From Thermoanaerobaculales bacterium (lineage in GTDB: Bacteria > Acidobacteriota > Thermoanaerobaculia > Thermoanaerobaculales > Sulfomarinibacteraceae), in assembly GCA_035358815.1 (NCBI GenBank), contig DAOPQC010000005.1, positions 248,001 through 312,000 of the forward strand: 64,000 nucleotides of DNA. Direction: 5' to 3'. The position numbers were made by a program, and so were the translations under genes. This document shows positions 52,701 to 61,858 of this stretch, in pieces (position 1 is the first letter of the stretch; every line of letters begins with the position of its first letter). The notes under the pieces were generated by a model, which saw nothing but the letters and a program-made list of their open reading frames with translations, was not told the DNA's origin and searched no databases.

Positions 52701-53942
52701 ATGGCACGACTGCAGCCCTTCCGCGCGTGGCGGCCCCGTCCCGAGCTCGCGGCAGAGGTCGCCAGCCCGCCCTACGACGTCCTCTCCTCGGAGGAGGCGC
52801 GCAGGATGGCCGAGGGCAACCCGTTGTCCTTCCTCCATGTCGGCAAGCCGGAGATCGACCTGCCGCCGGGCACCGATGTCTACTCCGGCGCGGTCTACGC
52901 CAAAGGGGCCGAGAGCCTGCAGCAGCTGATCGCCGACGGGGTGCTGGTGCGGGAGCCGGCGCCCGCGCTCTACCTGTACCGGCAGCGGATGGGCGATCAC
53001 GTCCAGACCGGGGTGGTCGCCGGGGCGAGCGTCGACGAGTACGAGGCCGACCTGATCAAGAAGCACGAGCACACGCGGATGGCCAAGGAGGACGACCGGA
53101 CCCGCCACATCGATGCCCTCGACGCCCAGACCGGGCCGGTGTTCCTGACCTACAAGGCGCGGCCCGAGATCGACGCCATCGTCAGCCGCCTCGCCGCCGC
53201 GGCGCCGGCCTACGACTTCGTCGCGCCGGACGGGATCCAGCACGTGGTCTGGGAAATCTCCAAGCCACGCGACCGCGAGGCGCTGGTCGCGGCGTTCGTC
53301 CCCGTCCCCGTGATGTACGTCGCCGACGGCCACCATCGCTCGGCCGCGGCGACCAGGGTGCGGGCGCAGCGGCGCCAGGCCAACCCCGGCCACACCGGCG
53401 AGGAGGGCTACAACTTCTTCCTGGCCGTGATCTTCCCCCACGACCAGATGCAGATCCTGGACTACAACCGGGTGGTCAAGGACCTCCAGGGCCGGACGGT
53501 GGATGTGTTCCTCGCCGCAGTGGAGGAGAGGTTCCAGGTGGTGCCGGTCGAGCGCGGCAGGCCGGACCGGCCGCGGTGCTTCGGGATGTACCTGGGTGGG
53601 CGGTGGTACCGGCTGACGGCGAAGCCCGGCAGCTACCCGACTGACGACCCGGTGCGGTCGCTCGATGCGGCGATCCTGCAGGACAACCTGCTCGGGCCGT
53701 GGCTCGGCATCGGCGACCCCCGCAAGGACGAGCGGATCGATTTCGTGGGCGGGATCCGCGGGCTGGGCGAGCTCGAGCGGCTGGTCGACTCGGGTCGGTT
53801 CGCGGTGGCGTTCGCGATGCACCCGACCTCGATCGAGCAGCTGTTCGCGGTGGCCGACGCCGGTCGCGTCATGCCGCCGAAGTCGACCTGGTTCGAGCCC
53901 AAGCTGCGCGATGGTTTGATCGTACGACCCCTCGAGGATTGA
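52701..53942 (+). CDS. DUF1015 family protein, first gene of serine operon
   Basis: A 413-residue cytosolic protein of DUF1015. Conserved blocks are PFRAWRPRPE, SPPYDVLSSEEA, KHEHTR, MYVADGHHRSAAATRV and the C-terminal PKSTWFEPKLRDGLIVR. DGHHR suggests a metal or phosphate site. Many bacteria place this gene next to serA and serC, as here, which suggests a function in serine or phosphoserine metabolism, possibly an unusual kinase or phosphatase. AAGGAG lies 6 bases before the ATG at 52701. The serA-like gene follows 19 bases after its stop. Confidence 0.88.
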   Translation: MARLQPFRAWRPRPELAAEVASPPYDVLSSEEARRMAEGNPLSFLHVGKPEIDLPPGTDVYSGAVYAKGAESLQQLIADGVLVREPAPALYLYRQRMGDHVQTGVVAGASVDEYEADLIKKHEHTRMAKEDDRTRHIDALDAQTGPVFLTYKARPEIDAIVSRLAAAAPAYDFVAPDGIQHVVWEISKPRDREALVAAFVPVPVMYVADGHHRSAAATRVRAQRRQANPGHTGEEGYNFFLAVIFPHDQMQILDYNRVVKDLQGRTVDVFLAAVEERFQVVPVERGRPDRPRCFGMYLGGRWYRLTAKPGSYPTDDPVRSLDAAILQDNLLGPWLGIGDPRKDERIDFVGGIRGLGELERLVDSGRFAVAFAMHPTSIEQLFAVADAGRVMPPKSTWFEPKLRDGLIVRPLED

Positions 53943-53961
53943 CGAGAACGGAGGAGACGAC

Positions 53962-54843
53962 ATGAAGATCCTGATCTCAGACGCGTTCGACCCGTCACTG
54001 CCCGGAAAGCTGGCGGCCTTCGGCGAGGTCACCGACGACAAGGAGCAGGTGGCCGAGGTGGACGTGGTCCTGGTCCGCTCCAAGACCAAGTGCGACCGCG
54101 ACTACATCGATCGCGCCAAGAAGCTGCGGCTGGTCATCCGGGGCGGAGTCGGCCTCGACAACATCGACGTCGACTACGCCCGCTCCAAGGGCATTCAGGT
54201 CTTCAACACCGCCGAGGCCTCGGCGGTGGCGGTCGCCGAGCTGGCGTTCGCGCTGATGATCGCGGTGCCTTCGCGGCTGATCGACGGCCACGTCAGCATG
54301 ACGCAACGCCAGTGGCTCAAGAAGGAGCTCAAGCGCACCGAGCTGATGGGCAAGACCCTCGGCCTGATCGGCGCCGGGAACATCGGCACCGAGCTGGCGC
54401 GCAGAGCGCTGGCCTTCGGGATGCGGGTGATCGCCTTCGACCCGCTGCTCAAGGGACACGAGCTGGTCGAGCTGGTCCCGCTCGAGCAGGTGCTCGCCCA
54501 GTCCGACTACCTGTCGCTCCACGTCCCGCTGACCGACCAGACGCGTGGCATGATCAACAAGGACACGATCGCCGCGATGAAGGACGGTGCGGTCATCGTC
54601 AACACCGCCCGCGGCAAGTGCATCGTCGAGGCCGATGTGGCGGCGGCCCTCGCGTCGAAGAAGCTGCGCGCCTACGCCACCGACGTCTTCTTCTCGGATC
54701 CGCCGGATCCGGCCTGCCCGCTGTACGATGCTCCCAACGTCGTCATGACGCCCCACATCGGGGCATCGAGCACCGAGAACCTGCTGCGGATCGGGGACGT
54801 GGTCGTGCACATCCTCGAGGACTTCGTCAGCCACACGGCTTGA
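53962..54843 (+). CDS. serA: D-3-phosphoglycerate dehydrogenase, short form
   Basis: A 293-residue D-isomer 2-hydroxyacid dehydrogenase without the C-terminal ACT regulatory domain of long SerA. The NAD fold has GLIGAGNIGTELAR. The catalytic arginine is expected in VNTARGKCIVE and the histidine in MTPHIGAS. At the position of the catalytic glutamate (usually EP) the sequence reads DVFFSDPP, so aspartate may stand in. It should oxidise 3-phosphoglycerate to 3-phosphohydroxypyruvate, feeding SerC, whose gene follows by 11 bases. Lack of ACT suggests no serine feedback. Confidence 0.88.
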   Translation: MKILISDAFDPSLPGKLAAFGEVTDDKEQVAEVDVVLVRSKTKCDRDYIDRAKKLRLVIRGGVGLDNIDVDYARSKGIQVFNTAEASAVAVAELAFALMIAVPSRLIDGHVSMTQRQWLKKELKRTELMGKTLGLIGAGNIGTELARRALAFGMRVIAFDPLLKGHELVELVPLEQVLAQSDYLSLHVPLTDQTRGMINKDTIAAMKDGAVIVNTARGKCIVEADVAAALASKKLRAYATDVFFSDPPDPACPLYDAPNVVMTPHIGASSTENLLRIGDVVVHILEDFVSHTA

Positions 54844-54854
54844 AGGGAGGAGCC

Positions 54855-55937
54855 ATGAGGAGCTGGAACTTCTACGCTGGGCCGGCGACCCTTCCGGTGG
54901 CCGCGCTCGAGCGCGCTCGCGACGAGATGATCGACTGGGCAGGCACCGGGATGTCCGTCATGGAGACCTCGCACCGGTCCAAGGAGTACGACGCGGTCCA
55001 TCACGAGGCGATGGACCTGTTCCGCGAGCTGCTCGGGCTGGACGACGATCACGTGGTGCTCTTCCTGCAGGGCGGCGCGTCGACCCAGTTCGCGATGGTG
55101 CCGATGAACTTCATCCCCAAGGGCGGGTCGGCGGACTACGTGATCACCGGGTCGTGGGCCGAGAAGGCCTACAAGGAGGCCAAGATCGTGGCCTCCGCCC
55201 GGGTCGCCGCGACCTGCGACGGCAACGGCTTCACCCGCGTTCCCGCCCAGCAGGAGCTCGCGCTCGATCCGGCGGCGGCGTACGTCCACATCACATCGAA
55301 CAACACCATCAAGGGCACCCAGTACCACCAGTTCCCCGAGGTCGGCGCGGTGCCGCTGGTGGCCGACATGTCGTCGGACCTGCTGTGGCGCCCGTTCGAC
55401 GCCAACCGGTTCGCGCTGATCTACGCCGGGGCGCAGAAGAACCTCGGTCCGTCCGGCGTCGTCGTGGTCATCCTCAAGCGGTCCTGGCTCGACAAGGCCA
55501 ACGACGGGCTGCCGACGATGCTCAGGTACTCCACCCACGTCAAGGAGGAGTCCCTCTACAACACCCCGCCCACGTTCTCGATCTACATCGTCCGCAACGT
55601 GCTGCAGTGGGTGAAGCAGGAGGGCGGGCTGGCCGCGATGGAGAGCAGGAACCGGGCCAAGGCGGACCTGCTCTACGGCGTCATCGAGGGCAGCGCGGGC
55701 TTCTACCGCTGCCCGGTGGACCCGGGCAGCCGGTCGGTGATGAACGTGGTCTGGCGGCTGCCGTCCGAGGAGCTCGAGGCCAAGTTCGTCTCCGAGGCCA
55801 AGGCGAAGCGGATGTTCGGGCTCAAGGGGCATCGCTCGGTCGGCGGCTGTCGCGCCTCGATCTACAACGCGATGGGCATCGATGGCGTGCAGGCCCTGGC
55901 CGGCTTCATGGAGGAGTTCGCGAGCAAGAACCGGTAG
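54855..55937 (+). CDS. serC: Phosphoserine aminotransferase
   Basis: A 360-residue class V PLP aminotransferase making phosphoserine from phosphohydroxypyruvate and glutamate. Blocks include NFYAGPATLPV, GMSVMETSHRSKEY, FLQGGASTQFAM, HITSNNTIKGTQY, VADMSSDLLWRPFD and the PLP lysine in YAGAQKNLGPSGV, closing with KGHRSVGGCRASIYNAM. GGGAGG lies 6 bases before the ATG at 54855. With DUF1015 and SerA it forms a serine biosynthesis operon. No serB is seen nearby. Confidence 0.96.
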   Translation: MRSWNFYAGPATLPVAALERARDEMIDWAGTGMSVMETSHRSKEYDAVHHEAMDLFRELLGLDDDHVVLFLQGGASTQFAMVPMNFIPKGGSADYVITGSWAEKAYKEAKIVASARVAATCDGNGFTRVPAQQELALDPAAAYVHITSNNTIKGTQYHQFPEVGAVPLVADMSSDLLWRPFDANRFALIYAGAQKNLGPSGVVVVILKRSWLDKANDGLPTMLRYSTHVKEESLYNTPPTFSIYIVRNVLQWVKQEGGLAAMESRNRAKADLLYGVIEGSAGFYRCPVDPGSRSVMNVVWRLPSEELEAKFVSEAKAKRMFGLKGHRSVGGCRASIYNAMGIDGVQALAGFMEEFASKNR

Positions 55938-55979
55938 GCCGACGGCGGCGCGCCCGCCGGGCGCCGCCAACGGGTCCGG

Positions 55980-57560
55980 TCACGGAGCCGCGAACAGGAT
56001 CGCCAGGATCGCCTGGAGGTCGGCGGCGGTGAGCTGCCAGTCACGGGTGACGTCGCCACCCGGCGCGCTGAGGTCTCCGCCGCCCGCATCGGTGACTGCC
56101 GTGCCGTCGCCGTCGGCGAGCTCGCGAAGCAGCGCCGGGAGGTCGGAGGCGTCGGTGGCGCCGTCGAGGTCGGCATCGCCGCCGGGATCTCCGCAGTTGC
56201 CCAGCGACACCGTCCACGGAGCGTGGCCCCAGCAGGCAGCGCCGCTGTTGACGTCGACCCAGTAGCCTCCGGGATGCCCGACCGTGACCGACTGCGAGGT
56301 CCCCCCGGTGCTCCACAGCCAGCCCACCCCGGCGGCGGCGGTGAGCTGCACCGGTCCCCCAAAGCAGCTGCCGGACTGCGTCGGCGCCGCCGGCGACCAG
56401 CACGGGGTGACCGTGATCGGGAGCTGCGCGGTGTCGGTCCCGCCGTCGTTGGTCAGGGTGAGGCGCGTCGTGGGAGTGCCCGGCACGGGATAGGCATGGC
56501 TCGGGCTCGGGATCGAGGCGGTGCTGCCGTCGCCGAAGTCCCAGGCGTAGGTACAGGGCTCCTCGCACGACCCGGTGAAGGTGAATGCCACCGGCGCCAG
56601 CAGCAACGGGTCGGTCGGCACCGCCGTGAACGACGCGGCCGGAGGAACCGGCGGGTCGCCCACCTGGATGGTGCGCGTGACCTCGGCCGACTCGTCGGCA
56701 GTCTCGACGAGCAGGTGGACGTCGTACCAGCCCTCATCGGCCCAGACGTGGCTCGAGAACAGGCACCCGTAGGTGCAGGGCACCTGCTCCGGCGGCTGGC
56801 CCTCGCCCCAGTCCCAGGTGGCGGTCACCAGCTCGGCCGCGGCTGCGGGCGGCTCGATCAGGATCTCGAGCTGCACCAGCGTCCCCGGGTCCGGGTTCAC
56901 CGGCTCCCAGATGAAGTCGACGGCGAGCGGCACGATGGCCGCGACCTCGAAGTTGGCGAGGGCTCGGTGCCACTGGCCACTGGCCGGGTCGTCGAGCCGG
57001 AGCGAGGCCACGTGCGAGCCCGGCTCGAGCGCGCCCGGGGGCAGCACGCACACCAGCTCCGAGGGGTCGGAGGGCGGCCCCAGGTTGCACGGGGCGTAGG
57101 CCACCCAGTCGATCCGCCACATCGCTGTCGGCGTTACCCCGCTCGACCAGCGGGAGGCCGTGCCATCCATCGTCAGGCTCTCCTCGGTCGTGATCCGGTC
57201 GCTCGACAGCTCGAGCGAGGCCATGACGACCTTGACCTCGATCGTCGTGCTGGCCTCCGACTGGTAGGTGCCACCGCCCGGCACCTGATGGGGGTAGCCC
57301 ACCACCAGCTCGACGGTCCAGGTGCCGATGACGTCGAGGAGGAGCGGGAAGCTGACCGCCGTGGAGGTGGGCTGGGCGGGCGGCGAACCGCCCGGCTCGG
57401 TGACGTACCAGGTGTAGGAGGAGGGATGGCCTTCGGACGCCGAGGCGTCGCAGACCACGGTTTCGCCCAGCAGCACGGTGGTGGCCGCGTCCGCCCCGGC
57501 GACGCCCGACAGCGCCGCCAGCCACACCAGGAGCACGAGCCGAGCGAAGCGCCCCTCCAC
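55980..57560 (-). CDS. Secreted PKD-repeat protein with dockerin-like C terminus
   Basis: A 526-residue exported protein. Signal peptide (LVLLVWLAALSGVAGADA) is followed by several immunoglobulin-like/PKD domains. The clearest is near residues 340-400 (CTYAWDFGDGST, SHAYPVPGT). The C terminus (about 455-525) has two calcium-loop segments, GDADLDGATDASDLPALLRE and GGDVTRDWQLTAADLQAILA, arranged as a type I dockerin-like repeat pair. It is probably a surface adhesion or scaffold protein; no cohesin is seen in the window. I choose the GTG at 57560, five bases after GGAGA, over the ATG at 57578, which overlaps that site. Confidence 0.78.
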   Translation of the reverse strand: MEGRFARLVLLVWLAALSGVAGADAATTVLLGETVVCDASASEGHPSSYTWYVTEPGGSPPAQPTSTAVSFPLLLDVIGTWTVELVVGYPHQVPGGGTYQSEASTTIEVKVVMASLELSSDRITTEESLTMDGTASRWSSGVTPTAMWRIDWVAYAPCNLGPPSDPSELVCVLPPGALEPGSHVASLRLDDPASGQWHRALANFEVAAIVPLAVDFIWEPVNPDPGTLVQLEILIEPPAAAAELVTATWDWGEGQPPEQVPCTYGCLFSSHVWADEGWYDVHLLVETADESAEVTRTIQVGDPPVPPAASFTAVPTDPLLLAPVAFTFTGSCEEPCTYAWDFGDGSTASIPSPSHAYPVPGTPTTRLTLTNDGGTDTAQLPITVTPCWSPAAPTQSGSCFGGPVQLTAAAGVGWLWSTGGTSQSVTVGHPGGYWVDVNSGAACWGHAPWTVSLGNCGDPGGDADLDGATDASDLPALLRELADGDGTAVTDAGGGDLSAPGGDVTRDWQLTAADLQAILAILFAAP

Positions 57561-57630
57561 TGTCTCTCCTCTGGACATTGTATCGGAAGGGGAGGCGGCG
57601 CGCCGGGTGACCCGGCTCACCGTCGGCGGG

Positions 57631-60600
57631 TCACGGCGCCAGCGGCGTCGCGGGCACGAAGATCGCGTCCCCGGTGACCGCGTCGACCACCGAGGCGTAG
57701 CCGGTGAACTCGCCGGTACCCGAGACCTGCTCGAGCTCGATGCGGGCGTTCTCGGTGGGCGGGGCACCGGCGGCCGCGAACACGTCGTCGATCTGGATGA
57801 GCTCGAACGGACCGGGCTCGAGGGACAGGGGCTGGCCGAGAGCGCGGCCGTGCTCGTCGCGGAGCGTGCAGCGCACCCGCACCCCGGATCCGGTGACCTC
57901 GCAGAGCCCGAGGTTGGTCCGCAGCGAGGCCGAAGCGTCGACGTGCAGGATCACCGCCCGAGGGCCGACGCCGGAACTCACCGGGCCCACCGCCTGGCCG
58001 TAGCTGCCGGCCGCAGTCACGTTGAAGGTCCGCGAGCTGGCGACGATCGGGGCCGTCCCCTCGCCGACGCTGATCTCGAGCGAGCCGACCGCCTGGTCGA
58101 GGCCGAAGAGGTCTTGCACCACATCGGCGACGGACAGTGACTGCCCGGGCCCCAGCGCCGCGCTGGCGGGGGCCGGCGCCGGGACGTCGAGTCGCGGCCG
58201 CAGGCGGAGCTCGAGAGTGGCGTCCATCGGGCCCAGGTTCACGACCTGGAGCGCACTGCGCCACTGGGTGCCGTTGCGGCCCGGATGCCGCGCCACGACC
58301 GGGATCATGAGGCGGTCGACAGACGGCGGCCGGGTCGACGGGACGAACACCGCGTCGCCGGTCCGGTTGTCAACCAGCGACGCATACGCCGTGATTCGTC
58401 CCCCGCCTGCCGAGACCTCCACCACCGCGTAGACCGGCGACGCACCGGGGCCGGCCGAGATCGGCACCTGGAGGTTCGAGAACGGCGGGACGCTGAAGGT
58501 CATGGGCGATCCCCGGGGATTGCCAGTGCCGCCGTCGACCCTGACCACGGTCACCGTGGCGCTGTCGCCAGCGACCTCGCTCAGCCCGAGGTTGGTGCGG
58601 AAGTCGGGATCGACGGCGATCTCCGCGATCGCCAGCGGCGGCTCTCCCAGCCCGGTGACCTGAGCGGGGTGCACGCTGCCGATGAACTGGCCGTAGCTCC
58701 CGGACGCCCAGTCCCCGGTGAAGGTCCGCGAGGTCGCGAGCAGCCCGGCCGCGGCAGACTGCACCAGCAGGGTCCCCCGCGGCGCGGCCGCAGCGAAGCG
58801 GCGGGCCACCACATCCGGGAGCGAGACGACCGTGTCCTGGGCGAGGACAAGCTCGCTCTGGCGGTAGACCGGGGTGCCGTCCCCGGCCGCCGACACGAAG
58901 TACAGCCGGGCCGTGGCCGCGGTGTCCGGGGAAGGGTTGAAGATGCGGACGTCGGACCTCCACATCGACCCGAGAGCGCCGTGGCCGTGAGCGACGACCG
59001 GGATGATGACGGTGGTCGCGGCCGCGGGCGCGGCCGGCGGCTCGGCGGCCTCGATGGCGATCGCCCAGCCGACGAGACGGGCGAGCTCGCCGCCGGGGCC
59101 CGCCGGCCCGCCGTCGAGGATCTCGAGGCGCCAGCTCCCGGCCGCGGGTTCGCCGGAGAGCTCGCCGAGGCTGTCGGCCGGCTCCAGCTCGTCGGGGTAC
59201 AGGCCCCAGAGCCCATCGTGGTGCGGCGCATCCCCGTTGCCCGGAATCGAGCCTGCCCCGTGGTCGTGCAATCGAACCCGGGTGCCCGAGGGGCTCACCA
59301 GCTCCACCTCCAGCCGCTCCGGCGCCGGATGGATGAGCTGGAGCAGGACCCGCACCGAGCCGATCAGCCCCGGCTGCTGGACGTCCAGGTTCGACACCGT
59401 CGGGTGGACGGGGTCGACCGCGATTGTCATGCCGGGTGCGGTCGAGGCGTGAATGCGGTCGGCGGCCGACAGCGCTCGCTCCAGGTTGACCCGCGGCCGG
59501 ACCAGGCCGCTGCGCGGGTCGAAGGTCGGGTCTCCGCTGAGCTGGAGCAGCTGGCGGACGGCCGCCGGGGCGAGCTCCGGCGCCGCGTGGCGGACCAGGG
59601 CGACCGCTCCGGTGGCGTAGGCAGCGGCTCCGGAGGTGCCTCCGAACTCGATGGTCTGGCCGTCGGCGCGGGCGGCGCGCAGGTACTCCGAGGGCGCGAG
59701 CAGGTCGAGGACCGGGCTTGCGTTGCTGTAGCAGGTGACCGCACCGGCCGGCCGAAAGCTGTCGTCGCAGCGCGCCTCGCACTCGGGATCGAGGCAGAAG
59801 CTGTAGCCGACCCAGCCCGAGTCGGTGTCCCAGACCGAGGCCACGCTCAGCACCTCGCCGACGCACGCCGGGGCCGCGATCGCGTCCGTCAGGCCTTCGT
59901 TCCCCGACGATGCGACCACCGTGACGCCGGCCTCGGCGGCGGCCGCCGCCGCGTTCGCATAGCTCGACGCGAAGCCGTCGCAGGGCCCCTCGAAGGCGCC
60001 TGCGCCGAACGACAGGTTGATCGCCGCCAGCTGGTAGCCGTCGCCGAGCCGGTGGAGCAGGGCGTCCTCGATCGCAACCACCACCGCCGACAGCTGGAAC
60101 GAGCCGCAGTCGGCGTCCGGGCTCGCCTTGTACGCCAGGATCTTCGCCTGGGGAGCGACGCCGCCCGCGAACCGCAGCTGCGGGCTCCACTGGTAGGAGG
60201 TGCCGGCGGCGATGGAGGCCACCGCAGTGCCGTGGCCGCCGCAGTCCGTCGGGTCGTCGTCGAGGTCGGCCGTGTCGAGCCCGCGAACCACCTTCGGGTT
60301 CGGCAGCGGGAGCCCGCCGAGCGTCGGGTGCAGGGCATCGATTCCGGTGTCGATGATCGCGACCGCGGTGCCTTCCCCGGTGAACCCGAGCTCGTGCAGG
60401 CTGACGGCGCCGATCATCTCGAGCCCCTCGGCGGTGTGTGCGGTGAACACCAGATCGGGCTCGACTGCGATCACCGAAGGGCGGTCGATCACTTCGAGCA
60501 GCCCGCGCCGCGTCAGCGTCGCCGCGTAGGCCGGCTGGAGCAGGAACGGGCGCACCGATGCGAGCTCATCCGGGCCCAGGGCGGCCGCCAGCCCGGCCAG

Positions 60601-60861
60601 CTCCGAGCCGACAATGTCCCGCACCGCGTCGCGACGCAGCCGGTCGCCATCGTCCGACCGGGGGTCCAGGGGGGTCCGGGCCTGGGCCGAGGTCGCGAGG
60701 TGGACGATCACCGGGAACCGGTCAACGCCGGCCGCGAGGTCGGCGATGATCGCCGGCGCGATCCGGTGGCCGGGCGGTGGCCCGGCAGCCGGCCCGATCG
60801 AGGCAGGAGCGCCGATCAGGCACAGCGCTGCGAGCAGCGAGGGAAGGGACGTCGACCGCAC
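57631..60861 (-). CDS. Secreted subtilisin-like (S8) protease with P domain and duplicated C-terminal modules
   Basis: A 1076-residue exported protease. Signal peptide about 1-25; propeptide/inhibitor-like region to about 140. The catalytic domain has Asp171 (AIIDTGID), His210 (GGHGT) and Ser410 (GGTSGAAA), so the triad is complete. A proprotein-convertase P domain follows at about 470-595 (VSPSGTRVRLHDHG, AGSWRLEILDGG). Two homologous modules of about 220 residues follow (about 605-840 and 845-1075). Each has IPVVA, WRS, SRTF..GSYGQ, RTNLGL.EV.G and a closing YAS.VD..TGDA.FVP. These modules probably bind the surface or a polymer. It may mature or degrade secreted proteins. Confidence 0.92.
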   Translation of the reverse strand: MRSTSLPSLLAALCLIGAPASIGPAAGPPPGHRIAPAIIADLAAGVDRFPVIVHLATSAQARTPLDPRSDDGDRLRRDAVRDIVGSELAGLAAALGPDELASVRPFLLQPAYAATLTRRGLLEVIDRPSVIAVEPDLVFTAHTAEGLEMIGAVSLHELGFTGEGTAVAIIDTGIDALHPTLGGLPLPNPKVVRGLDTADLDDDPTDCGGHGTAVASIAAGTSYQWSPQLRFAGGVAPQAKILAYKASPDADCGSFQLSAVVVAIEDALLHRLGDGYQLAAINLSFGAGAFEGPCDGFASSYANAAAAAAEAGVTVVASSGNEGLTDAIAAPACVGEVLSVASVWDTDSGWVGYSFCLDPECEARCDDSFRPAGAVTCYSNASPVLDLLAPSEYLRAARADGQTIEFGGTSGAAAYATGAVALVRHAAPELAPAAVRQLLQLSGDPTFDPRSGLVRPRVNLERALSAADRIHASTAPGMTIAVDPVHPTVSNLDVQQPGLIGSVRVLLQLIHPAPERLEVELVSPSGTRVRLHDHGAGSIPGNGDAPHHDGLWGLYPDELEPADSLGELSGEPAAGSWRLEILDGGPAGPGGELARLVGWAIAIEAAEPPAAPAAATTVIIPVVAHGHGALGSMWRSDVRIFNPSPDTAATARLYFVSAAGDGTPVYRQSELVLAQDTVVSLPDVVARRFAAAAPRGTLLVQSAAAGLLATSRTFTGDWASGSYGQFIGSVHPAQVTGLGEPPLAIAEIAVDPDFRTNLGLSEVAGDSATVTVVRVDGGTGNPRGSPMTFSVPPFSNLQVPISAGPGASPVYAVVEVSAGGGRITAYASLVDNRTGDAVFVPSTRPPSVDRLMIPVVARHPGRNGTQWRSALQVVNLGPMDATLELRLRPRLDVPAPAPASAALGPGQSLSVADVVQDLFGLDQAVGSLEISVGEGTAPIVASSRTFNVTAAGSYGQAVGPVSSGVGPRAVILHVDASASLRTNLGLCEVTGSGVRVRCTLRDEHGRALGQPLSLEPGPFELIQIDDVFAAAGAPPTENARIELEQVSGTGEFTGYASVVDAVTGDAIFVPATPLAP

Positions 60862-60953
60862 GAGCCTCAGGTTCCCTCCTGACGGGGATCACCTCAAGTA
60901 TATCCGTCAAGTGGGCGACTCGCCTGCCGCGGAGACTCCTGTACCATGCCGCT

Positions 60954-61718
60954 GTGACACGGCTCATCATCGCCGACGCCCACGTCGGGCACGGCGGCAC
61001 CGATGCCGACGACATGGTGAGGCTGGTGGCGCGCGCGGCCGACGCCGGCGTCGGCGAGCTGATCTACCTCGGCGACGCCTTCCAGTACCTGATCGGAATG
61101 GCCAAGTTCTGGACCCCGGGCGTGCGCCGCGTGCTCGGGCAGTGGGATCGGGTCCGGCAGCGGGGCGTCCGGGTGGTGCTCATCGAAGGCAACCGCGACT
61201 TCTTTCTCGACGAGCCGGACCTGGCGGCGCACATCGACCAGGCCTGCCGCCGGTACCAGTTCGCGGCCGGGCCGCGCGCCTTCCGGATCGTCCACGGTGA
61301 CCGGGTGAACCTCCGCGACATCCAGTACCGGTTCTGGTCGGCCGTCTCCAAGTCGAGGCCGGCGCGGCTCTGGGCCCACCTGCTCCCGGCGTCGTTGGCC
61401 GTGGCCATCGTTGCCAACATGGAGGCGCGGCTCGCCGTGACGAACCGCAAGTACCGGTACCGCAAGCCGGTCCGCGATCTGGAGCGGGCCGCCGCCCAGG
61501 CCTGGGCAGAAGGTGTCGACGTCCTGCTGTGGGGGCACTTCCACACCCCCTGGGCCTGCCGCCAGGGCGATCGTCTCGCGATGGTGATCCCGGCCTGGTT
61601 GGAGACCCGCGGCTCCCTGGCGGTGGCTGGCGACGGATCGTGGTCCTGGCTGGGCCCGGGGCTCGAGCCGCAGCCGCTCCCAGCGCCTCGGGACCCTGGA
61701 ACCGGCCGCGGGCCATGA
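60954..61718 (+). CDS. LpxH-like metallophosphoesterase
   Basis: A 254-residue calcineurin-like phosphoesterase with all metal motifs: DAHVGH (DxH), YLGDAF (GD), EGNRDFF (GNRD, typical of UDP-2,3-diacylglucosamine hydrolase LpxH), VHGD and GHFH. LpxH makes lipid X in lipid A biosynthesis, fitting a diderm, although the gene has no other lipid A neighbours and could be a relative of other specificity. The GTG at 60954 gives the family N terminus (VTRLIIADAHVGH). TACCAT at 60942-60947 just before it suggests a leaderless message. Confidence 0.82.
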   Translation: MTRLIIADAHVGHGGTDADDMVRLVARAADAGVGELIYLGDAFQYLIGMAKFWTPGVRRVLGQWDRVRQRGVRVVLIEGNRDFFLDEPDLAAHIDQACRRYQFAAGPRAFRIVHGDRVNLRDIQYRFWSAVSKSRPARLWAHLLPASLAVAIVANMEARLAVTNRKYRYRKPVRDLERAAAQAWAEGVDVLLWGHFHTPWACRQGDRLAMVIPAWLETRGSLAVAGDGSWSWLGPGLEPQPLPAPRDPGTGRGP

Positions 61719-61858
61719 GGCTCTCGACCAGCCGGGCCGGGCTCGCGCCACCGACTGCAGGCCACTTCCGGCCGGCCTGAGCGGTCGCGTCCGTCGGCCG
61801 GCGGCGACAGCGGCGGCTCGAGCTGGACGGAATCCCATGCTGCCCTCCTTGAGCCGAG

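Noticed and set aside
58285..60882. 865-codon plus-strand frame
   Set aside because: Antisense to the subtilase with its complete triad; shadow composition only.
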